Shown piece by piece: positions 51,486 through 60,216 of a DNA stretch of 64,000 bases (position 1 is its first letter; each line of letters opens with the position of its first letter). Below the pieces are notes generated by a model that was not told the DNA's origin, did not search any database, and was given only the letters and a program-made list of their open reading frames with translations. Source of the stretch: Paenibacillus lautus NBRC 15380 (GTDB lineage: Bacteria > Bacillota > Bacilli > Paenibacillales > Paenibacillaceae); contig NZ_BIMF01000001.1 in NCBI RefSeq assembly GCF_004000945.1, positions 682,001 through 746,000 on the forward strand, given 5' to 3'. Both the position numbers and the translations under genes were made by a program.

Positions 51486-51992
51486 GTGCTTTTACTCTCC
51501 TTTCGATTGGCTATATAGTTAGATTCCGATTTCGTTTGACAACCATGAATGTTAGAATGCCCCGGAATAGCCCAATAGGACCAAAGGTTACCCTGAAAAT
51601 CACATCATAAACTAGGCTACAATCACATCTTAGGCTACCCTAAAATTCCATCTGAATATCTTTAATTTAAGATTCTTTAAATACATAATACCATGGATTT
51701 TAAAAAATGCAACAGCCAGCCACCCTTCCGCATCCCGATCAGAACCGCCATCGGAAACGCTATGTCGCCATTTTCCACAACCATTGGACGAAATGAAAAG
51801 AGAGGAAGCCTCCATATGGAAGACTTCCTCTCCTGTTTGTATTCTCTATATGATTCCGTACGTGTTCCCCCGTAACATCACTCATTATATCAAAAGATAT
51901 GTATAATGTCAGTGGATGTTTTGGCATTTCTCACAATTTTTTTGTGATTTCATTAGGTATTATTCCAGTTGTCTGGATGTAAAACCATATAT
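51486..51992. other. Intergenic region with one terminator-like hairpin
   Basis: No gene is supported. A GAGAGGAAG/CTTCCTCTC stem (51797-51832) with an inner CCATATGG and TTTTCATTT on the minus strand could terminate the PIG-L-like gene. A and T-rich sequence occupies much of the remainder. Confidence 0.5.
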
Positions 51993-52700
51993 TTAGAAAA
52001 ACTGTAATCGTTTAGTTAACACGCCTCTCGGAACGGCAAAGGCTTGAGCCCGCTTGAAGTTCACCGGAGCTCCCCGCACGATCGTGAGCGCTTTGTAATA
52101 TTCGATGAACGGGAAGCCATAGGTTTCCCCGCGCGCATAAGCGTACACGTTCATGGCTCTCACCCACGTTTCATAGGCTTCATCCGGGATATCAATGAAT
52201 ACCTCGGGATGAAAATCATACGGGTCCTCCCAATTGTCCGCATAGTATAAATGCTGGGCATAGTGGGCCGGAAGCTCCCGTTCAATCGTCTTCAGCCCAG
52301 CATAGAAGCGGGCGTCCTCCACAATGTAATGGGTATTGGAGTGATCCTTATGGATGCTCTCCTTCCAATGCGTAATGATGATATCCGGCTTCACTTCCCG
52401 TATGATGTCCGCTACCTGATACTTCACTTCCTCGTCCAGCGGTAGCTCGGCATCCTTGTAAGCAAGGAATCGGACATCCGCGCCTACGATATCGGCAAAT
52501 TGGTGAGCTTCATCAATCTTCTGCTTCGCGTACTCCTCGGGCGTCAGTCGAGGGTGTCCCTTCTCTCCCGGCGTTAAATGAAGAAACGTTGCTTTGTGGC
52601 CAGCCTGCGTGTATTTAGCGATTACGGCTCCTGCCGTAAGATCCATATCGCCCGCATGTCCGCCAATCGCCAAAATATGATGCTGCTTAGCTTCCGTCAA
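51993..52700 (-). CDS. PIG-L/LmbE-like deacetylase family protein
   Basis: About 235 residues from a TTG at 52700, which has GGGGAG seven bases upstream; a longer frame would overlap the upstream gene by 145 bases. It has the LmbE fold (HHILAIGGHAGDMDLTAGAVIAKY, TPGEKGHP, DIIITHWKESIHKDHSNTH). The usual AHPDD is replaced by GHAGD: the zinc-binding His and last Asp remain but the catalytic-base Asp is Gly. This family deacetylates N-acetyl sugars, including bacillithiol precursors. Because of the changed motif I do not assign a specific substrate. It follows the GNAT gene by about 35 bases. Confidence 0.78.
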   Translation of the reverse strand: MTEAKQHHILAIGGHAGDMDLTAGAVIAKYTQAGHKATFLHLTPGEKGHPRLTPEEYAKQKIDEAHQFADIVGADVRFLAYKDAELPLDEEVKYQVADIIREVKPDIIITHWKESIHKDHSNTHYIVEDARFYAGLKTIERELPAHYAQHLYYADNWEDPYDFHPEVFIDIPDEAYETWVRAMNVYAYARGETYGFPFIEYYKALTIVRGAPVNFKRAQAFAVPRGVLTKRLQFF

Positions 52701-52735
52701 ATCGGATCTCCCCTTTGTATGAAAAGTAGTAGAAT

Positions 52736-53692
52736 CTATTGAAGCGGCTTGCTCATAATATCGAACCGGCGCGTCACGTGAAATCCGGCTTTGCGGTACA
52801 GATGTCCTGCGGGGCTTTGCTCGCCCGTCCAGAGGAACCAGGCACCGTGCAGTCCTTGAGCCCGCATGAGAGCGAGGCAATCATATAATATGATTTTGCC
52901 GAGACCCTTCCCTTGCATCGACGGGTCTACGCCAAACGGACCGAATCGTTCAACCACACCTTCATATCCGTTATGAAGGCAGAATCCTACCAGCTTTCCT
53001 TGATCGCGCGCAATCAGGATCTGATCCGTTCTTAGTCGCTGCAGTAGTCCCTCACGAATCGCCCGGCCCCAATCCGGGTTAAACACGTCCGTCGCAAACT
53101 CGATCAGCTCCACCAAATCGCTGTCCTGGGCCAGCGTGAAGGTAAAGCCTTCTTCCTCCCGCTGCCGCTTCAGCTCCGTTACCTCCGGCGGCATATGAAA
53201 ATCGACCAGGGAGCGATCCATCGCAACCGCCGTGTAATTGCGGGTAAAACCGCTGGCCGCAAGCCACCCCAAGCCCTCCGGATAACGCTCGCCATCGATG
53301 CCCGGCACGATATAATTCGGGGCATACGAGGAGAAAAAGACTTTGCTGCGTCCATGACCGCGAAGATAGTCTTCGCCTTCCTGCAGCAGCCGCGACGCTA
53401 CCCCCTGTCTTCGAACCGATGGATCGGTATAGAAGAAGGTGATCCAGCCGTGATCCGGCTCCAGCTCGGTGCCGATCATCGGCAGCCTCCGGCGCACCGC
53501 ATACAGGACGCCCATCATGCGGCCCTCCTGCTCTGCAATCCGCAGCCCCTGTGGATCAAAGTTCGGATCGAGCAGCACCAAATTCCGAAAACGGAGCCGG
53601 GTGATGGGATCTCCCGGCAGGCAGGCGTTCCACAGAGCAGTGATACCGTCCTCGTCCCCAGGCCGGTAAGACCTGTAGGTTAAACTCGTCAT
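52736..53692 (-). CDS. Protein with two tandem GNAT acetyltransferase domains
   Basis: About 318 residues from the ATG at 53692 (AGGAGGG eight bases upstream). The first GNAT domain (about 1-150) has VRRQGVASRLLQEGEDYLRGHG, an acetyl-CoA-binding motif A. The second (about 170-318) has MQGKGLGKIILYDCLALMRAQG and GHLYRKAGFHV. Both motifs look intact. Acceptor unknown. It is likely cotranscribed with the downstream PIG-L-like gene. Confidence 0.85.
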   Translation of the reverse strand: MTSLTYRSYRPGDEDGITALWNACLPGDPITRLRFRNLVLLDPNFDPQGLRIAEQEGRMMGVLYAVRRRLPMIGTELEPDHGWITFFYTDPSVRRQGVASRLLQEGEDYLRGHGRSKVFFSSYAPNYIVPGIDGERYPEGLGWLAASGFTRNYTAVAMDRSLVDFHMPPEVTELKRQREEEGFTFTLAQDSDLVELIEFATDVFNPDWGRAIREGLLQRLRTDQILIARDQGKLVGFCLHNGYEGVVERFGPFGVDPSMQGKGLGKIILYDCLALMRAQGLHGAWFLWTGEQSPAGHLYRKAGFHVTRRFDIMSKPLQ

Positions 53693-54048
53693 TGCGTATT
53701 CCCTCCTTATTGTCGTAAGTCCTTGGATTGGCTGTGATTGCCGCGAACGGCGTGCAACCGGTTCATCATAATTAACCAAAATATTTCATGTACTGGGCGG
53801 TACATCTATTTACAAGCTCCCCATAAATGTACCGGCTCAATGTTGTCATTGCTTATGTCCATCCGGCGTCATATCCCCTTTCGGATTGCTGCCGCTGCCG
53901 AATCGAACGACGGCTATTTGTACATCGTGCGCACTACTCCCTGTGCGCACGGTGCGGGATCCGGGCATGCTTGGACGGATGTCGACCAGGCGTCACATCG
54001 CCTCCGGACGGCTGCCGCTGCCGAATCGAACGACGACTCATCCCCATC
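53693..54048. other. Intergenic region with a direct repeat
   Basis: No gene is supported. Two copies of a roughly 45-base sequence lie at 53866-53912 and 53989-54033. Each contains GCGTCA, ATC, CCT and then GCTGCCGCTGCCGAATCGAA. The spacing is about 123 bases. Confidence 0.6.
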
Positions 54049-55194
54049 TCACCATGCCACGGCTCCCGTCAACGCGTTGTGGACCTGTGCGCGCAGCTGA
54101 GCCACGCTGCTGCTCCGCCCCCCGTATACGCGATTTGTCAGCAGTACGACCGCAAGATCTGACTCGGGATCGATCCACATGCTGGTTCCGGTAAAGCCGG
54201 TATGTCCGTAACAGCCCGGACCCATCCAATCACCGGAAGCATCCATCTTATCCCCTTTCAGTACCCACCCCAGACCACGGTTGGAGCCATGAATATGTCC
54301 TGTATGGGTACGAGTGGCTGTAGCAGCCCCAGCCCGAGATAAGATGCGGGATTCGCTGCCCACCGCCTCTGGACTCGCCGTTGCCGGGATCGCCCCTTGC
54401 TCCAGCCACATTCGGGCGTACTGCAGCAGATCGCCTGCTGTGGCAAACAAACCGGCATGGCCGCATACCCCACCCAAGGCCCGTGCCTTCTCATCATGCA
54501 CGATCCCGCACAGATGATCCTGGATGGTATCCTCATACTCCGTTGTGGCATAGCGGCCGGCCTGTTCCGGCGTAGGAGTCAGCGTGGCATGATGCATGCC
54601 CAGCGGATCCAACACCCTTCCCTTTACTGCCTGGTCTAACGGCATTCCCAGCACCTTCTCAATCGTGCAGCCAAGCGCCAAATATCCCAGATCACTGTAA
54701 ATCACCTCGGTATCCGGCTTGGTCACGAGCGGTGCTGAAAGAACGGCATTCCACATATGCTCCCTGTCCCAGCCCTGCGAGTGCAGGTTCATATCCGCCT
54801 GGAGTCCGGAAGTATGCGTCAGCAGTTGGCCTACCGTAATCTCTTCTTTGCCTGCCGTTCCGAATGGGGGCAGAATGTCACTCACTTTTGTGCTTAAGGT
54901 CAAGACTCCCTCATCGATCAATTGCAGAATCAACGGGAGCGTAACCACCACCTTGGTTAAGGATGCACAATCGTATAACGTATCCTCGCTGACAGGCACA
55001 GGCTGCCCCTGCGCTGGCTTGGGATTGGCATAGCCGGCTGCGTAGAACCATTCCCTGCCTTCATATAGAACCCCGAGTACAGCACCCGGTGTCGTACCTG
55101 CGGCAATCTCGCGTTCAATGGCGGCGCAAGCCGATTTCACTCCCTTGATTCCCAAGCCCAGCTGCTCTGCACCAGCTTCCGCGCTGCTCGCCAT
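54049..55194 (-). CDS. Serine hydrolase of the beta-lactamase class C fold
   Basis: About 381 residues. The catalytic motif SxxK is SLTK in DCASLTKVVVTLPLILQL, the second motif is YSDLGY (YxN-like position), and HTGFTG takes the place of KTG. There is no signal peptide, so it is an intracellular esterase/amidase-like member, not a classical beta-lactamase. The ATG at 55194 has AGGAGGG eight bases upstream. Its promoter carries a cre-like site, pointing to control by carbon source. Confidence 0.85.
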   Translation of the reverse strand: MASSAEAGAEQLGLGIKGVKSACAAIEREIAAGTTPGAVLGVLYEGREWFYAAGYANPKPAQGQPVPVSEDTLYDCASLTKVVVTLPLILQLIDEGVLTLSTKVSDILPPFGTAGKEEITVGQLLTHTSGLQADMNLHSQGWDREHMWNAVLSAPLVTKPDTEVIYSDLGYLALGCTIEKVLGMPLDQAVKGRVLDPLGMHHATLTPTPEQAGRYATTEYEDTIQDHLCGIVHDEKARALGGVCGHAGLFATAGDLLQYARMWLEQGAIPATASPEAVGSESRILSRAGAATATRTHTGHIHGSNRGLGWVLKGDKMDASGDWMGPGCYGHTGFTGTSMWIDPESDLAVVLLTNRVYGGRSSSVAQLRAQVHNALTGAVAW

Positions 55195-55280
55195 CCCATC
55201 TTCCCTCCTTTGCTGCAAGTCCTTAAGTTTGGAATACTAAATAACAGACACATCATTTAACTCCACAGTACCTTTGAAAA

Positions 55281-55329
55281 TGTAAACGTTTCCTAAACCT
55301 ATTATATGGTCTGTAAAATTTTGTTTCAA
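55281..55329 (-). promoter_or_regulatory. Serine hydrolase promoter with cre-like site
   Basis: On the minus strand TTGAAA (55329-55324), a 17-base spacer and TATAAT (55306-55301) form a good sigma-A promoter. AGGAAACGTTTACA (55294-55281) matches 12 of 14 cre positions and covers the expected transcription start, so CcpA repression is plausible. Confidence 0.6.
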
Positions 55330-55402
55330 TATAAATTAAGTATTATAAAATTTAATTTCATCGCATCCCACTTAAATTTTCCTTTTATTTGGATATAATA
55401 TA

Positions 55403-55432
55403 TTGACACTTGAATACGCTTCCATTTACAAT
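55403..55432 (+). promoter_or_regulatory. CGTase promoter
   Basis: TTGACA (55403-55408), an 18-base spacer and TACAAT (55427-55432) form a strong sigma-A promoter. It would give a leader of about 190 bases before the CGTase start codon. Confidence 0.65.
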
Positions 55433-55500
55433 AATGTTGAAATCAAACACTCGCATAATTTAAGGGCCATGCATTCCGTCACCTCACACACGGTATGGAA

Positions 55501-55539
55501 CAACCCCGGTTTCTCTACAGGAGATTCCGGGGTTTTTTG
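55501..55539 (+). terminator. Terminator in the CGTase leader
   Basis: AACCCCGG and CCGGGGTT with inner CTC/GAG pairs are followed by TTTTTTG on the plus strand. It lies between the promoter and the CGTase gene. It therefore either ends a short RNA or acts as an attenuator. Confidence 0.7.
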
Positions 55540-55630
55540 TTGCCCGATTTAGTATGGGAGGTGAAACTCAAGCAGCCGATAAGCTAGTAAAACCAGCCTT
55601 CTCTATATCAGCTACATAGGAGGAATGACG

Positions 55631-57772
55631 ATGAAAAAGTTTTACAAACTGACAACTGCTCTTGCCCTTAGCTTGTCCCTGGCCTTGAGCCTTCTCGGCC
55701 CTGCTCATGCGGCCCCGGATACTTCGGTGTCCAATAAACAAAATTTCAGCACGGATGTCATTTATCAAATCTTTACGGACCGTTTCTCCGACGGCAATGC
55801 GGCCAACAACCCGACCGGACCTGCCTTTGACGGTACCTGTACCAATCTGAGGCTATACTGCGGCGGTGACTGGCAAGGGATCATTAACAAAATCAACGAC
55901 GGCTACCTGACCGGCATGGGAGTTACCGCCATCTGGATCTCCCAGCCTGTTGAGAACATCTACAGCGTCATCAACTATTCCGGCGTGAACAACACCGCTT
56001 ATCACGGCTATTGGGCCAGAGATTTCAAGAAAACGAACCCGGCTTACGGCACGATCGCCGATTTCCAGAATCTCATCGCAGCCGCTCATGCCAAGAACAT
56101 CAAAGTCATCATCGACTTCGCACCGAACCACACCTCTCCCGCTTCCTCCGACCAGCCTTCATTCGCGGAGAACGGCAAGCTGTACAACAACGGCACCCTG
56201 CTCGGCGGATACACGGGCGATACACAGAATTTGTTCCATCATAACGGAGGCACCGATTTCTCAACAACAGAGAACGGGATTTACAAAAACCTGTACGACC
56301 TTGCCGACCTGAATCACAATAACAGCACCGTGGATACTTACCTGAAGGACGCCATCAAAATGTGGCTTGATCTGGGCATTGACGGGATTCGAATGGACGC
56401 GGTGAAACATATGCCATTTGGCTGGCAGAAGAGTTTCATGGCCACCGTCAACAACTACAAGCCGGTCTTCACCTTCGGCGAATGGTTCCTCGGCGTGAAC
56501 GAAGTAAGCGCCGAGAACCATAAGTTCGCCAACGAATCCGGCATGAGCCTGCTGGACTTCCGTTTCGCCCAGAAGGTACGCCAGGTATTCAGGGACAATA
56601 CCGACAATATGTATGGTCTGAAGTCCATGCTGGAGGGCTCATCAACCGATTATGCGCAGGTGGAGGATCAGGTTACGTTCATCGATAACCATGACATGGA
56701 ACGCTTCCACAATAACAGCGCTAACCGCCGTAAGCTGGAGCAAGTGCTGGCCTTCACGCTCACTTCCCGCGGCGTGCCAGCCATCTATTACGGAACCGAG
56801 CAATACATGTCCGGCGGCAACGACCCTGACAACCGGGCACGAATTCCTTCTTTCTCTACAACGACGACCGCTTACCAAGTAATTAAAAAGCTGGCGCCAC
56901 TACGCAAATCCAATCCGGCCATCGCCTATGGAACGACGCAGGAGCGCTGGATCAACAATGATGTTCTGATCTATGAACGCAAATTCGGCAGCAACGTGGC
57001 GCTTATTGCTGTAAACCGCAACATGAATACGCCGGCCACCATTACGGGATTGGCGACTTCATTGCCTGCCGGCAGCTATGCCGACGTGCTGGGCGGACTT
57101 CTGAACGGCAACAGCTTGACCGTTGGCACAGGCGGAGCAGCTTCCAACTTTACGCTCGCTGCGGGCGGTACGGCCGTATGGCAATATACCACAGCCGTGA
57201 CTTCGCCAACGATCGGGCACGTAGGACCGATGATGGCCAAACCAGGCGCAACCATCACCATTGACGGCCGCGGCTTCGGCGCAACCAAAGGTACGGTATA
57301 CTTCGGCTCAACGGCCGTAACAGGCACTAACATTACGGCATGGGAGGACACGCAGATCAAAGTGAAGATCCCTGCGGTAGCCGGTGGTGTGTATAACATC
57401 AAAGTCGCCAATAGCGCTGGCACTTCAAGCAATGTACACGACAACTTCGAAGTGCTGACCGGGGATCAAGTCAGCGTCCGGTTTGTGGTGAACAATGCCA
57501 CCACTGCGCTCGGACAAAACGTGTACCTGGCTGGCAGCGTAAGCGAGCTCGGCAATTGGGATCCTGCCAAAGCCATCGGACCGTTGTACAACCAGGTTAT
57601 CTACCAATACCCAACCTGGTACTATGACGTCAGCGTACCGGCCGGTAAAACCATCGAATTCAAATTCCTGAAAAAACAAGGCTCGACGGTAACGTGGGAG
57701 GGCGGATCGAATCATACCTTCACGGCTCCAACGAGCGGCACAGCCACCATTAACGTGAACTGGCAGCCGTAA
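55631..57772 (+). CDS. cgt: Cyclomaltodextrin glucanotransferase (CGTase)
   Basis: About 713 residues with all five CGTase domains. The signal peptide ends PAHA-APD. The GH13 A/B domains have the nucleophile in [12 protein letters not shown], the acid in FTFGEWFL and the third Asp in [10 protein letters not shown]. Domain C, an IPT/TIG domain D ([23 protein letters not shown]) and a C-terminal starch-binding CBM20 ([33 protein letters not shown]) follow. The enzyme turns starch into cyclodextrins outside the cell. Leu replaces Tyr/Phe195 of well-studied beta-CGTases (DTQNLFHH). The ATG at 55631 is seven bases after AGGAGG. Confidence 0.97.
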   Translation: MKKFYKLTTALALSLSLALSLLGPAHAAPDTSVSNKQNFSTDVIYQIFTDRFSDGNAANNPTGPAFDGTCTNLRLYCGGDWQGIINKINDGYLTGMGVTAIWISQPVENIYSVINYSGVNNTAYHGYWARDFKKTNPAYGTIADFQNLIAAAHAKNIKVIIDFAPNHTSPASSDQPSFAENGKLYNNGTLLGGYTGDTQNLFHHNGGTDFSTTENGIYKNLYDLADLNHNNSTVDTYLKDAIKMWLDLGIDGIRMDAVKHMPFGWQKSFMATVNNYKPVFTFGEWFLGVNEVSAENHKFANESGMSLLDFRFAQKVRQVFRDNTDNMYGLKSMLEGSSTDYAQVEDQVTFIDNHDMERFHNNSANRRKLEQVLAFTLTSRGVPAIYYGTEQYMSGGNDPDNRARIPSFSTTTTAYQVIKKLAPLRKSNPAIAYGTTQERWINNDVLIYERKFGSNVALIAVNRNMNTPATITGLATSLPAGSYADVLGGLLNGNSLTVGTGGAASNFTLAAGGTAVWQYTTAVTSPTIGHVGPMMAKPGATITIDGRGFGATKGTVYFGSTAVTGTNITAWEDTQIKVKIPAVAGGVYNIKVANSAGTSSNVHDNFEVLTGDQVSVRFVVNNATTALGQNVYLAGSVSELGNWDPAKAIGPLYNQVIYQYPTWYYDVSVPAGKTIEFKFLKKQGSTVTWEGGSNHTFTAPTSGTATINVNWQP

Positions 57773-57940
57773 GCCCAAGAACCATTACATTTCTTCACTT
57801 ATCAGGTAGGCGACACGGCCAAATTGAATGTGCGCTGGCAGCCGTTAGCAAGCTGTATGCTATACATCTTAACCGCTCAAGCGAGCGGCACGACCACCAA
57901 CGAGAACTGGCAGCAGCAATCCAATAGTTTCAGCCAATAA
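57773..57940 (+). pseudogene. Decayed in-frame extension of the CGTase 3' end
   Basis: After the CGTase TAA the same frame stays open for 55 codons to a second TAA at 57938-57940. It contains GDTAKLNVRWQP and ASGTTTNENWQQ, both resembling the authentic CGTase ending [12 protein letters not shown]. These look like decaying duplicates of the last strand of CBM20. No start or ribosome site is present, so it is not a separate gene. Confidence 0.55.
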
Positions 57941-57956
57941 GCTGCAACCCATCAAA

Positions 57957-57996
57957 TAAACCAGCTCCGGGACGATTACCAGAGCTGGTTTTAGTT
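57957..57996 (+). terminator. Terminator of the CGTase transcript
   Basis: AACCAGCTC and GAGCTGGTT form a nine-pair stem followed by TTAGTT on the plus strand, past the decayed extension. Confidence 0.7.
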
Positions 57997-58029
57997 CATG
58001 CGGCTATCCATTCTCGATGACCTCGCATC

Positions 58030-58237
58030 GGATGGCTTTACTCGTCACTCCCGTGTAAATTTGGATACCACTTTTTTCGGTATGCGACCTCCGCCTTTAA
58101 ATAAGCTCAAGGCTGGTAAACCTAGTCTTTGGCCGCCCTTTGTGAAAGGCTTCTTATTCTAGAGCTCTACCTTCTTGATGCCATTTTACCCATACCTCAA
58201 CTTGTATGTTATTCCGAATCCCATGTTGCCTGCTCAT
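58030..58237 (-). pseudogene. IS3-family OrfA (transposase) remnant
   Basis: From an ATG at 58237 with GGAGGGG upstream the minus strand reads SRQHGIRNNIQVEVWVKWHQEGRALE and then a stop. A continuing frame gives HKGRPKTRFTSLEL. The pairing of xVxVWVxxxxEG with KGRPKTRFSSLEEE is typical of IS3/IS150-type OrfA. Frameshifts and stops show it is dead. No OrfB or clear terminal repeats are seen. Confidence 0.5.
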
Positions 58238-58369
58238 GAAAAAATCCCCTCCAGCAGACAACATGTAAGCCCATCTTAACAGATGTCTCTTTTTCGTTGT
58301 CTACCATGAGGGGAGAATACCAGCCTTTACTTTGTTATTAGTCTGTAATTTTATCCATTAAAGTATTTA

Positions 58370-58760
58370 TTATTTTACAAAGTTCCTGATCTTTTTGAGC
58401 ATATGAACTATTTTTTCGTATGCATGAATAATTGTAGTGTGATCTCGCCTCTGAACTGTTCACTAATTTATTTAATGAAATGCTGTGAGTTCTCTGGATA
58501 AGTACATTGCGAACTGACGCGGAAATGCTTCTGCTTTTGTTCTTTTCATTCTTTAAAATCCTCTAGTTACTCGTTGTTGAATCATTAGTATCCTAAATTC
58601 TTTGGTGCGACAGACTGTAATAAATTTTCAGAACTTCTGAGGACTCCAATATCCTGGTTGATTAGAGATGAATATGCTACAACACGGACAAGAGCTCCTT
58701 CTAATTCACGGACATTAGAACTTTGTCCGATTAACGTAGAGACTAATGTAATTGACATTT
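58370..58760 (-). pseudogene. dnaA fragment, degraded
   Basis: Three DnaA segments occur in the right order in different frames. First [20 protein letters not shown] (domain III end), then AEAFPRQFAMYLSRELTAF, then RRDHTTIIHAYEKI (the domain IV DnaA-box recognition signature). Stops and frame changes separate them, and the upstream two thirds of dnaA are missing. This is a remnant of a second dnaA-like gene, possibly from a plasmid or mobile element. Confidence 0.75.
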
Positions 58761-58830
58761 CTGTCAGAGGTTAATGTCAGAGTCAAGAAGCTCCTCCTTT
58801 TATGCGGAATGAAAAAATTTTTATACTTCT

Positions 58831-59139
58831 TCAACGAGCTATTCTTTTTTTGAAATAGTAAACAACGACATTAACAAACGACAATATCACTACTACAATA
58901 AACATAACAAAGGAAACAACATCACCACCAACCCCTAATTCATCAGAAAGAATACCTATTTGATAAGTCATAAAAGCGGATACTGCAAAACTAATTATTG
59001 AGGTAATTGCTAATGTAAACTCACTAATGATTTTATCATGATTCTTCAGAAAAATTGTGATCATCAATGTGATAATTAGAATGACGATGAACAAAATATA
59101 TATTGGTCTAAAATTAATAAAAACATTTGCAATTTCCAT
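58831..59139 (-). CDS. Small membrane protein, unknown function
   Basis: 102 residues with three hydrophobic segments (IYILFIVILIITLMITIFL, FTLAITSIISFAVSAFMTY and VSFVMFIVVVILSFVNVVVYYF). GGGGGGG lies four bases before the ATG. It is very AT-rich like the neighbouring secreted protein and sits in a region with transposase and dnaA remnants, so it was probably acquired. Family not recognised. Confidence 0.6.
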   Translation of the reverse strand: MEIANVFINFRPIYILFIVILIITLMITIFLKNHDKIISEFTLAITSIISFAVSAFMTYQIGILSDELGVGGDVVSFVMFIVVVILSFVNVVVYYFKKRIAR

Positions 59140-59334
59140 ATAACCCCCCCTTGTTATTCCTCAATCTTAACTCAAATAAAAAGATGATGGAACTCTTTTA
59201 AGGGAAGTTCCATCATAACATTAATAATATAAAAACTTCATTAATCGCAAAATATGAGTGCAGTCTTGGCATTATAACTAAAATCCGATTTAGAAGAATA
59301 AAATACAATACTTTTGCAGCAATATGTAAGATAT

Positions 59335-60216
59335 TTAATGTTCTGGATTACAAGCTGCGGTTACAGTATTCCAAAAACCTACATCTGGTCTAGCAGGCTC
59401 CAAATTCCAAGGATTTTTAGACTCGGCAAATTGTACATGACACATGTATTGGTCTTTCATTCCTTGAGTATTGGACCAGTTTGTTGAACTCGAGTGAACT
59501 GCATAAAGTTTATCCCAACTATCAAACATTCTTGCTTCTTCTTCAGGAGTCGTTCTTGCTTCATAAATGTAATTTGTATGTGTTAAACTTAGCGACAATG
59601 GATATGGACCACCTCTATTTATCCATTGGAAACTGGAGAAATAAGTTGAATAATATGTCGAAGTAGCACGAATTTGAATTTCAATTGGTGCATTAATATT
59701 ATTTGCGTTAGCTTGTAACTTCAAAATATCACCTGTAGTATCTGCTAAAAGACTTTCTCCTTCCTCGTCTCCAATAAGAGTTGCAGAGAATACTCCAATA
59801 GACCTCCCATCCTTATTGTAAATATTTCCGGCAATGCCGGTTGCGCTTTTTTCTATATTCACGCCTTCTAGGTTCAATGCAGGTTCGTTATCCTTATTAA
59901 GTTCCAAATACTCTCCATTCGTAAATTCAAACGGAATTTCAATACTAGTGTCATCAGCAGAAGGTATAAAACTAATAGATTGCTCAACTTCATTTTGTTT
60001 CATTGTTTTATTAAGTTTAATCGATTTTGCAGATTCATTTTTAACTTTTGGTTCTCCAACACCGAATGTCTTACCTTCTTCAGTAGTTAATTGAGTTAGA
60101 GGCGCACTTACACCGTCAGTCAGAGAAGTGTTCATTCCTTCAGCAGATATTACATGCCCGAAATTTAACAGTAATGCTACACCGAGTACTAACGACAGTG
60201 ATTTAGAACTTTTCAT
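59335..60216 (-). CDS. DUF2599-like secreted protein
   Basis: 293 residues with a signal peptide (KSLSLVLGVALLLNFGHVISA). A Lys/Ser/Glu-rich middle resembles the stalks of secreted bacillar proteins, with IEIPFEFTNGEYLELNKDNEP. The C-terminal 110 residues match the DUF2599 pattern: QWINRGGPYPLSLSLTHTNY, WDKLYAVHSSSTNWSNTQGMKDQYMCHVQFA and WNLEPARPDVGFW...CNPE, with two conserved Cys. Function is unknown in the family. GGAG is eleven bases before the ATG. Strongly AT-rich, suggesting recent acquisition. Confidence 0.72.
   Translation of the reverse strand: MKSSKSLSLVLGVALLLNFGHVISAEGMNTSLTDGVSAPLTQLTTEEGKTFGVGEPKVKNESAKSIKLNKTMKQNEVEQSISFIPSADDTSIEIPFEFTNGEYLELNKDNEPALNLEGVNIEKSATGIAGNIYNKDGRSIGVFSATLIGDEEGESLLADTTGDILKLQANANNINAPIEIQIRATSTYYSTYFSSFQWINRGGPYPLSLSLTHTNYIYEARTTPEEEARMFDSWDKLYAVHSSSTNWSNTQGMKDQYMCHVQFAESKNPWNLEPARPDVGFWNTVTAACNPEH

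Larger units (their letters stand above)
55195..55630. other. Divergent regulatory region between serine hydrolase and CGTase genes
   Basis: It contains two opposed promoters, a cre-like site and a leader terminator, described separately. No gene with a good ribosome site is present; a 21-codon frame at 55554 lacks one. Confidence 0.6.

Noticed and set aside
51993..52880. Longer 295-residue form of the PIG-L-like protein
   Set aside because: The extra 60 residues overlap the GNAT gene and lack family similarity; the TTG at 52700 has a good ribosome site.
54049..55194. Class C beta-lactamase
   Set aside because: No signal peptide, and HTG in place of KTG; better called a serine hydrolase of the same fold.
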